A stretch of DNA of 20,366 nucleotides from a virus (IMGVR_UViG_3300012009_000173:1-20366), one strand, 5' to 3'. Counted from the first letter of the stretch, positions 6,248-14,227 are shown. The notes: a model not told the origin generated them from the sequence alone. Numbers and translations are program-made.

Positions 6248-7231
6248 ATGGATCAATTAACGGGCATTACTTTATTTTCCGGGATAGGCGGCGCTGCTTA
6301 TGGAATGAAAAAAGCAGGAATTCGGATGATAGCATCTGTCGAGTATGATGAGGAAAATTCAAAGTATTCTGATTACTGTAAGCGCGTCAGTAGTATCAAT
6401 TTCCCAGATTGCCATTTTTATAAGGCTAAAGTAGAAGAAGTTGCCGCTTATTTACCGCGCTGTGATGTTTTACAAGCGTCGCCTGTCTGTAGTAATTTAA
6501 GCGTCGCTAATCACATGAGATCTTATGTGGCGAGTAAGCAAAAAGGCAAGGAAACTAGACGTGATCATGTAATGGCAAAAGGAATAGTTACGGCTATTAG
6601 ATCTACTTGCCCAACTTATTTTTGGCTTGAACAAGTACCCGCTTATCTTAAATCAGATAGTTTCGGAATTATTAAAAATTTCCTAGATGCTGCTGGGTAT
6701 GAAATGAAAATAAAAGTGATAGATGCTGCTGATTATGGAGTACCACAAAACCGGAAAAGATTGATTTTATTAGCAAGTAAAAATGGGCTCTGGGATTTTC
6801 CGTCAGAACGTCTAAGAATGGGATGGAAAGAAGCGATCGCGGGCATTGAATTAATGCCTGGCAAACTATCAGAGAGGCAGATATTAACTCTGATAAATAA
6901 GACAAAAAAAGGTATAGAGTATGACATGAAAAAAGGGATATTAGTCCAGAATGACGGTCTAAGCCCAACAATAAGAAGGTATGATCAGCCAATCTGGACG
7001 CTTACCCGAAATACTTTTAAGGATCGCGAGACTTCTGCTGTTGGGACTATCGTAGATGATGAGGGATTATGGTATATTCCTGTTAAAGGAATTGCTCGCT
7101 TATGCGGTTTTCCTGATGATTTCTACATCGAATCACGCTATGGTGGGCAAGGGTTAGGGTATGCCGTACCACCCCTATTAGCTCAAGTATTAACCCAAAA
7201 GTTAACAAGGAATATATCTCATGTATTCTGA
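6248..7231 (+). CDS. DNA cytosine-C5 methyltransferase
   Basis: Transfers methyl from S-adenosylmethionine to C5 of cytosine in a DNA target. From the ATG at 6248 it has 327 residues, the usual size for a single-domain Dcm-type enzyme. Motif I is LFSGIGG (9-15). Motif IV is ASPVCSNLS, with catalytic C81 in a Pro-Val-Cys context rather than the usual Pro-Pro-Cys. Motif VI is LEQV (127-130) in place of ENV. Motif VIII is QNRKR (167-171), followed by a target-recognition region, ARLCGFPDDF, and GYAVPP (304-309, motif X). All core motifs are present, so it is probably active. No restriction enzyme is adjacent, so self-protection or regulation is more likely than a full restriction system. An upstream TTG in the palindrome would add MISKKK and is rejected as the start. 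Confidence 0.92.
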   Translation: MDQLTGITLFSGIGGAAYGMKKAGIRMIASVEYDEENSKYSDYCKRVSSINFPDCHFYKAKVEEVAAYLPRCDVLQASPVCSNLSVANHMRSYVASKQKGKETRRDHVMAKGIVTAIRSTCPTYFWLEQVPAYLKSDSFGIIKNFLDAAGYEMKIKVIDAADYGVPQNRKRLILLASKNGLWDFPSERLRMGWKEAIAGIELMPGKLSERQILTLINKTKKGIEYDMKKGILVQNDGLSPTIRRYDQPIWTLTRNTFKDRETSAVGTIVDDEGLWYIPVKGIARLCGFPDDFYIESRYGGQGLGYAVPPLLAQVLTQKLTRNISHVF

Positions 7232-7520
7232 TTATTCTGATTTACCTATCGTAGAGGCGATAGATAAGCTAACTATAGATGCTTTAATCGGTTTTGTTGG
7301 ATTATCTTATTCGACTAATTCACTTGCTCAAATTACGGCAAGTGTACGGGATCATATTAATAGCGATCCTCGCTTAGAATTCATCAGTTTAGAGGTAGAA
7401 AATCAAGTGATTGTAAGTATAAACTTAGCTGCTGTTATTAGTTCTAATACGCCAGTAACTAAGGCGATACGGTACAATGGATCAACTCGATATAATGGTA
7501 CTTATAGTTATCAACGTTAA
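7221..7520 (+). CDS. Hypothetical protein, 99 aa, possible tail accessory
   Basis: Overlaps the end of the methyltransferase gene by 11 bp and has a good ribosome site (AAGGA about 10 nt before the ATG). Residues 1-70 look like a small alpha/beta fold (LPIVEAIDKLTIDALIGFVG; then LEFISLEVENQVIVSINL). The C-terminus is a tandem Tyr-Asn-Gly repeat, RYNGSTRYNGTYSYQR. Similar YDG/YNG repeats end various phage tail proteins. Its neighbour 10 nt downstream is a tail fibre, so a tail accessory or fibre-assembly role is plausible, but I do not recognise the family. Confidence 0.6.
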   Translation: MYSDYSDLPIVEAIDKLTIDALIGFVGLSYSTNSLAQITASVRDHINSDPRLEFISLEVENQVIVSINLAAVISSNTPVTKAIRYNGSTRYNGTYSYQR

Positions 7521-7530
7521 TTATCATATC

Positions 7531-8472
7531 ATGGCTTTTTTACCAGAATCAAGTGAAATATTCCCGCAAGGGATTACACAAGTAGAATTTGATGAACTAG
7601 GATATGGGGGTGCAGAAAATATAGATAAAACCCCTAACAAGCAATATATAGAATTAGCGAATAGAACTACTTACCTAAAAAAGAAATATGATGATTTACT
7701 ATTATTAGTAAATGATCTAAAAACGGATGTAGAAGCATTACAAGCACAAGTGACGAATTATCAACCCAAAAATCAAGTGTTAACGGAAATATCAGGATTA
7801 AGCTTAATACCAGGAAACTTTTTGATCGGTATAGATGAGAATCAGAAGGTTATGAGTTATGCTGCGAACGCCTTCCAGCCGGCTAATAATATCTTGTCAG
7901 AATTATCAGGTATTTCGCTATTACCCGATCGCTTACTAGGGACTGACGCGAATTCTCAACTTACATTAAAAGTACCACAGCCGCCTATGACAACTACGCA
8001 AATAAACGTAGTCATATTAACCGATAGAAAGCCAACCGGGATTGTTGCGGGCGATGGTACGATCAATACTTGGAACACAAGGACTTTAAATACAAAACAA
8101 GAGATCGGGGAAAGTTTTTGTGTTCTTAATGGTAACAATACTTTTGTATTAGATCCAGGGAGTTATTTGTTTTGGGCAAGGATACCCGCGACTATGACCG
8201 ATAAACATATGGGGCGCTTAGTAGAAGTACCTAGTGGTAATTTAATAGGATTTGGATCGTCTACTCAAACAGTAGCGGCAGAGGCGATCAGTGGTCAATC
8301 ATTCACCACAGATACTTGGATTTTTACTTCATTTAGCATCAGTATCGCAACCTCTTATAGCCTTCAGCATTGGATCGCTGAAAATTATGTATCTAGAGCA
8401 TTTGGGGCGGAAGTAGGAATACAAGGTGCACTTGAAACTTACGCACAAGTCACTATTTTAAAAGTACGGTGA
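7531..8472 (+). CDS. Phage tail fibre / receptor-binding protein
   Basis: Start taken at ATG 7531 (313 aa), 10 nt after the preceding stop. The frame also opens at 7477, but that would overlap the upstream gene and add an unrelated hydrophobic leader. The N-terminus ends in NKQYIELANRTTYLKKKYDD, matching the common phage-fibre pattern of a K-Q-x-x-LANRT-x-YLK attachment region, then a short coiled coil. Two similar segments follow: LTEISGLSLIPGNFLIGIDENQ and LSELSGISLLPDRLLGTDANSQ, a typical shaft repeat. The C-terminal 140 residues (FVLDPGSYLFWARIP... YAQVTILKV) look like a jelly-roll, C1q/TNF-like head. It would bind the host surface. It is convergent with the hub gene, opposite in strand to the rest of the tail module. 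Confidence 0.8.
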   Translation: MAFLPESSEIFPQGITQVEFDELGYGGAENIDKTPNKQYIELANRTTYLKKKYDDLLLLVNDLKTDVEALQAQVTNYQPKNQVLTEISGLSLIPGNFLIGIDENQKVMSYAANAFQPANNILSELSGISLLPDRLLGTDANSQLTLKVPQPPMTTTQINVVILTDRKPTGIVAGDGTINTWNTRTLNTKQEIGESFCVLNGNNTFVLDPGSYLFWARIPATMTDKHMGRLVEVPSGNLIGFGSSTQTVAAEAISGQSFTTDTWIFTSFSISIATSYSLQHWIAENYVSRAFGAEVGIQGALETYAQVTILKVR

Positions 8473-8480
8473 TGTGTTTT

Positions 8481-8494
8481 TTTTGATATCAAAA
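8481..8494. repeat. Gene-edge palindrome, copy 5
   Basis: Core TTTTGATATCAAAA with an eight-base T run from 8477. It lies between the convergent fibre and hub genes, and the TGA stop of the hub gene (8489-8491) is part of the palindrome itself. Confidence 0.9.
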
Positions 8495-10228
8495 TATCTT
8501 AATTAATTCTAATTCACTCGTCCAACCACGCGACGGTGATAATTTATGAGTAACTGCATCAATTTGATATTTACCCTTATCAACTGTATCAAATCCAAGT
8601 ATTCCAATATTTACACCAGCGTGATAAATACTTTTACCCTCAACGCTTATTTTACCCGTATGTCTTTGTCTATTAGTTATTTTTAACGCGCCTGCACTAC
8701 GAGCTAATGCTGTGTTAATATCATTATAAAATCCTTCTGGTCTTAAGTCTAAGTAATCGGTTGTGGGCGAATCAGCTACGATTGAAGCAGAGCTTGAAGT
8801 ATTTTTGTAAGCGGCAAATGCCCTCTGATAAATGCCTTTTGTGCGAGTAATAAATTCAGCGCTTAAGCAATCAGTAGTGCTAATTCCAGTCACAATTAGA
8901 TCATTTTCTAGATCAAAATATTTTTGAAAGTAAATGTTACCTAATTTCATTTTTAAGCGATAACCAAAGTTATTAGCTAAGCGCTTTAAAACTTCAGTGT
9001 AACTGCTTTCTTTGACTTCTACCGTACTAGATGAATCATTACTTGTTCCGGGTATAATCGTACTTGAAATATTACCAACTACGTTTAAATTAAATAAAGA
9101 AGCAATATCATAGATTATACCTCTTAAGTTTAAATTCCTATAAGTCACAATTGTTTGACTATTTAGTCCCATCCGATAATCGTAAGATTGAGAACTAATG
9201 GTTATCGTACTAGGATTATTACTTGAAAATTGGCGTTGAGGATAATCACACTTATGTGTTCCCGTGTTCAACCATCTATCTTCTATGTCGCCTTCATACC
9301 CCCATTTAATCTCAATTGAATCACCTTCTATGGGGATTGAATCTGCTTCTGCATCAAATTCTATATCAAGTGAAGATGTACCCCCACTAATCGGATCTTG
9401 ATAATTGATAGACGAAATTAATGGTGCTAATTGATTAACTTTTTGTACTGAATTAACAACAAAGCTAAATATTTTAGGACGCTTTGGTACTCCTAATGGT
9501 GATCCTAGTAATTGCATAGAAACATCAATTATTCCTTCTATTCTCATCACCGATTGTATTCGTTCAATAACATATTGTCCATAATCTATTCCTAGCAAAA
9601 ATAATGGATAACGTCCTTGGTTTTCAGCTAATATTGTTAAAGCTCGATAGCGATCGTCATAATTAGAATCATCTTGTTTTCTAAATCTAAAGTTTAGATT
9701 TATTGATCGCGGTGAATCACCTTCTACCTGTAATTTAGGTTTATTATTAAGTCTAGGTAACGATGAAAGTGGATAATCAGCATCTATTTTTAATCCTTGG
9801 ATTATATCATTTTGAGTAATATCAAAGCTACCTAGAGAACCTATTATTCTTGCTTGATTTTGAATAATGGTCGCAACATTCATAGTAAAGTTAACTTGAC
9901 TTAGCTCTACTATTGTAGTTACATGGTCTAAAGTATTAATCGATGAAGATAGTTTTTGGATTATAAACGATCCGTAATCGCTATTATTAATAATTACGTT
10001 AAGTGTAATTCTTGAATCTGCTAAATCCTGTAATGTACGATATCGCGCCGTACTAGGAAATTTAATTAATAAAATACAGGTTCCTGATCCCTTAGAAGCG
10101 ATCTGCAAGATTGGATAATTCGACAATCTTTGCATTTTGATGTATTGGTACTCTAAGCTATTTTCTACTCTAAGCAATTCATCTGAATTGATCGCTAAAC
10201 TTCCTAAGTAAGCAATTATATAAGCCAT
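8489..10228 (-). CDS. Baseplate hub, gpU-like plus gpD-like fusion
   Basis: 579 aa. The N-terminal part (about 1-250) holds features of the P2 gpU tail-completion type, including a DDRYRALTILAENQGRYPLFLLG region followed by GQYVIERIQ and a strand-rich end. The C-terminal part (about 255-579) resembles P2 gpD and the late-control-D hub family: PKIFSFVVNSVQKV, a beta-rich head, SSYTEVLKRLANNFGYRLKMKLGNIYF, and a closing LSPSRGWTSELELIKIF strand. In P2 and Mu these roles belong to separate genes after the tape measure, so a fused protein is notable. It would cap the tail tube and form the hub for the spike. The ATG directly continues the A run of the palindrome at 10229-10246, with no Shine-Dalgarno. 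Confidence 0.75.
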   Translation of the reverse strand: MAYIIAYLGSLAINSDELLRVENSLEYQYIKMQRLSNYPILQIASKGSGTCILLIKFPSTARYRTLQDLADSRITLNVIINNSDYGSFIIQKLSSSINTLDHVTTIVELSQVNFTMNVATIIQNQARIIGSLGSFDITQNDIIQGLKIDADYPLSSLPRLNNKPKLQVEGDSPRSINLNFRFRKQDDSNYDDRYRALTILAENQGRYPLFLLGIDYGQYVIERIQSVMRIEGIIDVSMQLLGSPLGVPKRPKIFSFVVNSVQKVNQLAPLISSINYQDPISGGTSSLDIEFDAEADSIPIEGDSIEIKWGYEGDIEDRWLNTGTHKCDYPQRQFSSNNPSTITISSQSYDYRMGLNSQTIVTYRNLNLRGIIYDIASLFNLNVVGNISSTIIPGTSNDSSSTVEVKESSYTEVLKRLANNFGYRLKMKLGNIYFQKYFDLENDLIVTGISTTDCLSAEFITRTKGIYQRAFAAYKNTSSSASIVADSPTTDYLDLRPEGFYNDINTALARSAGALKITNRQRHTGKISVEGKSIYHAGVNIGILGFDTVDKGKYQIDAVTHKLSPSRGWTSELELIKIF

Positions 10229-10246
10229 TTTTTTGATATCAAAAAA
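10229..10246. repeat. Gene-edge palindrome, copy 6
   Basis: An 18-bp perfect palindrome fills most of the 22-bp gap between the tape measure stop (10251-10253) and the hub ATG (10226-10228). Read on the minus strand, its A run flows directly into the hub start codon. Confidence 0.9.
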
Positions 10247-10250
10247 TAAA

Positions 10251-12377
10251 TTAAAATTTAGTGCGATCTACCTTTTGTCTCCCTCTTTCGATAAGCTGCA
10301 AAAACTCCCTATTACTGCGACGTAATGAATCTAGGATAAAATCATTACCTAGATCGCTTCCTGTACTGCCTCCTGTACCTCCATTTATGTGAATGGTACG
10401 ATTATCATTGATAACCATTGTACCACCTCCTGCGCCTCCTGTAGGGCTAACTAGAGCGCTCTTAGTTTGTCCTAATGCGTTCTTCATGGCACCAGCTCCA
10501 CTGAAGCCAGAAAAGCCAGAAGCAAAATTAGTCATCGTCGCTTTGCCGGCTTCCCCTAAATTAGATAAAGGCGATGGTATTTTGGGTTCACTTCCCGGTA
10601 ACATACCCCGTAATTGGTTTAATTGATTTCTAAATCTATCGATCACTTTATTAAATTCGTTGTTGATGCCGGCACCAAAATTACGGATAAAGCTAGTACC
10701 GGCATTCCAAGCATTACTCGCCATATTTAATAATGCAACTTTAATCCTAGTTAATTGATAATTTATTTCTGTTTCTAGTCTGGTAAATTTAGCACCAACT
10801 GATCCAAGTATTGTTCCTATCGCTCCGGGAACTTGCGCAATATTTCCAGGGAAAGCGATAATTGAATTCTTGAGTCCTAATAAATGATATTTCGCCTCTG
10901 AGGTGGCTGTATGTACTGCAGGGGGTAGTTTATCCCAATTAGCTATTAATAACCCTATTCCTGTCCCTAACGCTACAAAGCCCGCTAAAGTTGCGGCGAT
11001 CGGAAGCGATACCCCAGCGATCGCCGCACCTGCGATTTTAGCAGAAAATGCTAATTTACCTAAATTTAAAATAGCCCCTGGTAAGGCAAGCAATTTAAGT
11101 GTACTTATCGCCTGAATCAGCGATCCCATCACAATTAAAACTGGTGATACTGCTAAACCTACCCCGACAAGGGAAATACCAAACTTGACGATCTCTGGGT
11201 TAGTTTCCGCAAAAACAGTAAACTTGTCTACTAATGGGAGTAATCCACCGATTAAGTCAGTAATCGCGGGTAGGGCGACGCTACCTATCGTTATCCTTAA
11301 TCGTTCAAATTGAGCATTTAAAATAGCTTGTTGTCCTCGAACACCTGACAATCTTTTTTCTAATTCCTGATTTTTTTTAGCTAGATTTGATTTATCATAC
11401 TCATCGCCAGCAAATTTTAATGCTTCTCCTAATTTTTCATGGGAAACCGCTAAGGTTAGGATTTCGTCCGCGTAATCGGCTCCCATTATGTCTTTGACAG
11501 CTCCTAATGCTTTGCTAACATCAACATCAGAAACTTTCTTGATTTGAGTTAAGAAATGATTAATACCTTTATTCGCGTCTGTTGTCATTAATCTAGACAT
11601 TTCTTCTACTTCAATGTTAAGCGCTTTTAATCCATCAATCCCGCGAGTGCTTAATGTTTGAGGTGAAGTTAGCTTAGTCATCATCGAATTCATTGATCGA
11701 TAAGCTACCGCGTTCTTGATGCCTAACGCTTGCATCGTAGAGCCATAAGCGGCAAGATCTTTAACTCCTAATTTCAGTAATTTACCAGTAGCGGCTGTTT
11801 GTCGGACAAATTCGACGATCTGTGGAGTGGTGCCGCCTACCGCATCATCCATTTTATTTACTGCTGCACCAAATATATTTAACTCGTCTGTAGTCGCCCC
11901 TGTGATGGTCTGCAAGGCTGCGAAGGATTTCGCAAGATTAGTTACCTCTTGACCTTGCAAGTCTGTGATACCGGCGATCTCAGCGACTACCGTAGTGAAT
12001 CCCATTATTGCATCTTTAGCAACACCTAATCGCCCTGCTTCCGTCGCTAATTCTGCAAACTTAGATGGGAGCATTCCTAACGGTGGTGCAATTTCAAGAA
12101 CTTCTGCTCTAAATCCTGCTAAATCCTCACCGCTTAAATCTAATGCCCTAGACACTCCTAACATTTTTTGCTCAAAGTCGGCAGCGGTATTACCTGCAAC
12201 GTACAGTGCCGCCCCAAGTGGAGCCATGGCTAGTCCTAATTTCTGACCAGCCTTAACCATGTTTTTCCCAATTGCCTTGGCAGATGTTCCTACACTTTCC
12301 GCCGCCTTCCCAATATCGGAAAAGGCGCTTATTGCTTGTTTTACGTTAGCGATAACTCGGATAGTTTCGGTAATCAA
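10251..12377 (-). CDS. Tail tape measure protein
   Basis: 708 aa; sets tail length and is packed inside the tube. The N-terminal 300 residues match the phage tail tape measure core (TIGR01760-like): AADFEQKMLGVSRAL, LATEAGRLGVAK, LAKSFAALQTITGATTDELNIFG, AVAYRSMNSMMTKL. A Lys/Glu/Gln coiled coil follows near 325-350, then three hydrophobic segments (about 395-475), typical of the part inserted into the host membrane. The C-terminus is Gly-rich. The start is a TTG at 12377 that overlaps the TGA of the chaperone extension as TTGA, which suggests translational coupling. At roughly 1.5 angstrom per residue, the family rule, the tail would be about 100 nm. Confidence 0.9.
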   Translation of the reverse strand: MITETIRVIANVKQAISAFSDIGKAAESVGTSAKAIGKNMVKAGQKLGLAMAPLGAALYVAGNTAADFEQKMLGVSRALDLSGEDLAGFRAEVLEIAPPLGMLPSKFAELATEAGRLGVAKDAIMGFTTVVAEIAGITDLQGQEVTNLAKSFAALQTITGATTDELNIFGAAVNKMDDAVGGTTPQIVEFVRQTAATGKLLKLGVKDLAAYGSTMQALGIKNAVAYRSMNSMMTKLTSPQTLSTRGIDGLKALNIEVEEMSRLMTTDANKGINHFLTQIKKVSDVDVSKALGAVKDIMGADYADEILTLAVSHEKLGEALKFAGDEYDKSNLAKKNQELEKRLSGVRGQQAILNAQFERLRITIGSVALPAITDLIGGLLPLVDKFTVFAETNPEIVKFGISLVGVGLAVSPVLIVMGSLIQAISTLKLLALPGAILNLGKLAFSAKIAGAAIAGVSLPIAATLAGFVALGTGIGLLIANWDKLPPAVHTATSEAKYHLLGLKNSIIAFPGNIAQVPGAIGTILGSVGAKFTRLETEINYQLTRIKVALLNMASNAWNAGTSFIRNFGAGINNEFNKVIDRFRNQLNQLRGMLPGSEPKIPSPLSNLGEAGKATMTNFASGFSGFSGAGAMKNALGQTKSALVSPTGGAGGGTMVINDNRTIHINGGTGGSTGSDLGNDFILDSLRRSNREFLQLIERGRQKVDRTKF

Positions 12378-12568
12378 TGGCGACCTTTGTTTAGTTCTCT
12401 TTTCATTCTTCTCTCTTCTTTTTCTTGTCGTTCATTATCCTCTTTTATCAGATCATTTATTTCAATGATCCATTGACAAATGTTACTAAATCCACCTAAA
12501 CATTCTAAATCTTTAGGCGTCCACTTACACCAACGCAAAACCAAGATCAATTGCTTTGGTGACGGGAT
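12374..12568 (-). CDS. Chaperone C-terminal extension read by -1 frameshift
   Basis: The -1 reading frame continues from the slippery site at 12574-12568 for 64 codons (beginning IPSPKQLILVLRWCKWTPKD) to a TGA at 12376-12374. It is also open from a GTG at 12586, giving 70 aa if separately started. The position between the chaperone frame and the tape measure start is where phages encode the T part of a G-GT fusion. The C-terminal half is strongly charged (KEDNERQEKEERRMKRELNK) and may bind the tape measure. If frameshifting occurs, the fusion protein has 371 + 64 = 435 residues. Confidence 0.75.
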   Translation of the reverse strand: MPSPKQLILVLRWCKWTPKDLECLGGFSNICQWIIEINDLIKEDNERQEKEERRMKRELNKGRH

Positions 12569-12574
12569 AAAAAA
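12528..12574 (-). promoter_or_regulatory. Programmed -1 frameshift site with stem-loop
   Basis: On the minus strand the zero frame reads T_TTT_TTA (12574-12568), a canonical slippery heptamer. After a 6-nt spacer (TCCCGT) comes a stem: CACCAA (12561-12556) pairs with TTGGTG (12533-12528), then an A-G mismatch, then GCAA (12554-12551) pairs with TTGC (12538-12535), around a 12-nt loop. Heptamer, spacing and stem fit the known design of tail-chaperone frameshift signals. Confidence 0.75.
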
Positions 12575-13680
12575 CTTGTTAACCACTCTACTAACTTTTG
12601 TGTGCCACTAAATCCTAATTGATTAGGATCTTGTAATAAATCCTTGAAAATCAGTTTATCACTTGGATCACTCATATCTAATTGCTTACCATCAATAATA
12701 AATAGCCTTGGAATCATCCACAAATACGCGGCGAGGCGATCGCTATCAAGCCGTAATACATACTCATTAAATAAGTGCCTAGATGCCTTACCTTCTTCAA
12801 ATCTATGACTACAAATAGTAAAATCAGTAGATCGATTAAATGGGCGATTATCATTAATTTCAATTAATTTATCGGCATCTAATGCGTGATAAATCAAACT
12901 ACTATATTCTCTGAATTTTAAGCCTTGAACATCTTCATTTTTTAGATTAAAAGTATTAGCTAATAACCAATTATTTCCTTCTATTATTCCTTCTTTTTCC
13001 TTTTTTTCTTCATAATTAAAGTAATCTATACCGGCTAATTTTACTTTTTTGAATACTTTATCTGGGGCGATTAATTTATTATCAATTGGCTTAATAATTC
13101 CTAAAAAACCTTTCAGCCATTCGACTAACGTTATGACGCCATCAAAACCTAATCCTCCATTGATGGGTAATTCACTTAATAACTTTTCACGATCGTCTAC
13201 TTCATCAATTAGTAAGATCGCTTCTGACGTGATTGCCCATTCATAAGCATCAATAATACTGGAATTAAATAACCTCATATAATCAGAAAACGATTGTCCT
13301 GATTTTTCCTTTTCTCTAAATCTAAAACCATTAATAGCAAAGTCGCTAGTCTGATTGAATGGGCGATCGTCGTAACATTGTACTGTGACGGTAGAATCTA
13401 TTATTTCAGCTAGTAAACTACCATATTCTCTGCAGCTAAGAATGTCTAAATCTTCTTCAGTAATTCGCCTATTATCTATTAGAATCACTTCACTTAATAA
13501 CCATTCATTGCCGATCGTAACTGATTGACTTACCTTTCTTCTTTCATACTCAAAAAAAGCTTTTGCCGGCAATACATTTTTAGTAACATTTCCTAATACT
13601 GATAAATCAACATTAATCTGTTGTTTTTGTGCGACATCGACGATCGCGTGCGTTGATGATAAAACTTGATCTAAGTCCAT
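12547..13680 (-). CDS. Tail assembly chaperone, internally duplicated
   Basis: 377 aa, placed between tube and tape measure genes, the site of G/GT-type tail assembly chaperones in many phages; these coat the tape measure before tube polymerisation. The protein is two copies of one domain: residues about 24-194 and 203-371. Matching landmarks are NEWLL/NNWLL (58/236), REYGSL/REYSSL (84/257), DDRPFNQTSDF/DNRPFNRSTDF (104/277) and LVEWLKGFL/LVEWLTSFL (185/363). Both copies end at the same slippery heptamer in frame, at L193 and L371. The start ATG (13680) lies inside the end of the tube gene, a 10-bp overlap. The chaperone function is inferred from position and the frameshift; I do not recognise the sequence family itself. 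Confidence 0.75.
   Translation of the reverse strand: MDLDQVLSSTHAIVDVAQKQQINVDLSVLGNVTKNVLPAKAFFEYERRKVSQSVTIGNEWLLSEVILIDNRRITEEDLDILSCREYGSLLAEIIDSTVTVQCYDDRPFNQTSDFAINGFRFREKEKSGQSFSDYMRLFNSSIIDAYEWAITSEAILLIDEVDDREKLLSELPINGGLGFDGVITLVEWLKGFLGIIKPIDNKLIAPDKVFKKVKLAGIDYFNYEEKKEKEGIIEGNNWLLANTFNLKNEDVQGLKFREYSSLIYHALDADKLIEINDNRPFNRSTDFTICSHRFEEGKASRHLFNEYVLRLDSDRLAAYLWMIPRLFIIDGKQLDMSDPSDKLIFKDLLQDPNQLGFSGTQKLVEWLTSFLSRHQSN
13102..13108 (-). other. Second, probably vestigial slippery heptamer
   Basis: T_TTT_TTA in the zero frame at the end of the first chaperone repeat (codons 192-193). A -1 shift here would add only Arg-Asn-Tyr before a TAA (13093-13091), giving a 196-aa one-domain product. 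The following sequence can form only an AT-rich 6-bp stem (TTATTA with TAATAA). It looks like a relic copied with the duplication. Confidence 0.6.
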
Positions 13681-14195
13681 AAGTTTACGTCGTTGACTTT
13701 GTATATACCGTTGCCTGGATCAAATATAACATGAGATGATCCTACCTCATCTTCTACTTTATTCACCCCTAATTCTAACTCTAATTCTGATTTTTCCCCT
13801 GACTTCATTGTAAAGCCTGGTAAGGTTGTAATTATTCCCGTCATCAATACCCTAATAATTCCGGTTTGAGAAGTATATCTATCTGTCCCTTGACCAGAAA
13901 TCTGGAACGTTATAGGCTTTTTTAAAGCCATAGCAGTATTGACCATAGTATGAAAAATGGGTGAAATAGCTTTAAGGGTTAAAGATGATTCCATCGCCTT
14001 AAATATTAATGCACGATTGATTTGCCCTCCTTCTCCGAATCTTATCTCCTGCTCTACATCAATGGAAATTTTAGGCGGATCTATTGCTGATAACATCCCT
14101 TTCAGATCCGCAATATTTCCATCTAATCCAAGTAACCGAACGCTTGTAGAGTGATCGATTAGTAATTCAAAAATATTCTGATCGTCAAGTGCCAT
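13671..14195 (-). CDS. Major tail tube protein
   Basis: 174 aa, the size of the P2 FII-like tail tube family. The tube carries DNA and lies inside the contractile sheath. Supporting features: an N-terminal strand region with ISIDVEQEIRFGEGGQI, a central KPITFQISGQGTDRYTSQTG hairpin, and PGFTMKSGEKSELELELGVN, the typical strand near the end of this family. It follows the sheath gene by 34 bp, a gap holding a palindrome, and has a GAGG ribosome site about 9 nt before the ATG. It overlaps the chaperone start downstream. The sheath-tube-chaperone-tape measure order supports the call. Confidence 0.85.
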   Translation of the reverse strand: MALDDQNIFELLIDHSTSVRLLGLDGNIADLKGMLSAIDPPKISIDVEQEIRFGEGGQINRALIFKAMESSLTLKAISPIFHTMVNTAMALKKPITFQISGQGTDRYTSQTGIIRVLMTGIITTLPGFTMKSGEKSELELELGVNKVEDEVGSSHVIFDPGNGIYKVNDVNLWT

Positions 14196-14209
14196 AATTA
14201 AAACCTCAT

Positions 14210-14227
14210 TTTTTTGATATCAAAAAA
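14210..14227. repeat. Gene-edge palindrome, copy 7
   Basis: An 18-bp perfect palindrome in the gap between the sheath TAG (14230-14232) and the tube start. On the minus strand its A run reads into ATGAGG, a non-coding ATG that overlaps the tube ribosome site. Confidence 0.9.

Noticed and set aside
7477-7530. Earlier start for the tail fibre
   Set aside because: It would overlap the preceding gene by 44 bp and add a leader unlike fibre N-termini; ATG 7531 is well placed.
10393-12468. Several plus-strand ORFs inside the tape measure gene
   Set aside because: They are shadows of the minus-strand coding sequence, with low-complexity Pro/Ala/Ser content and no start signals.
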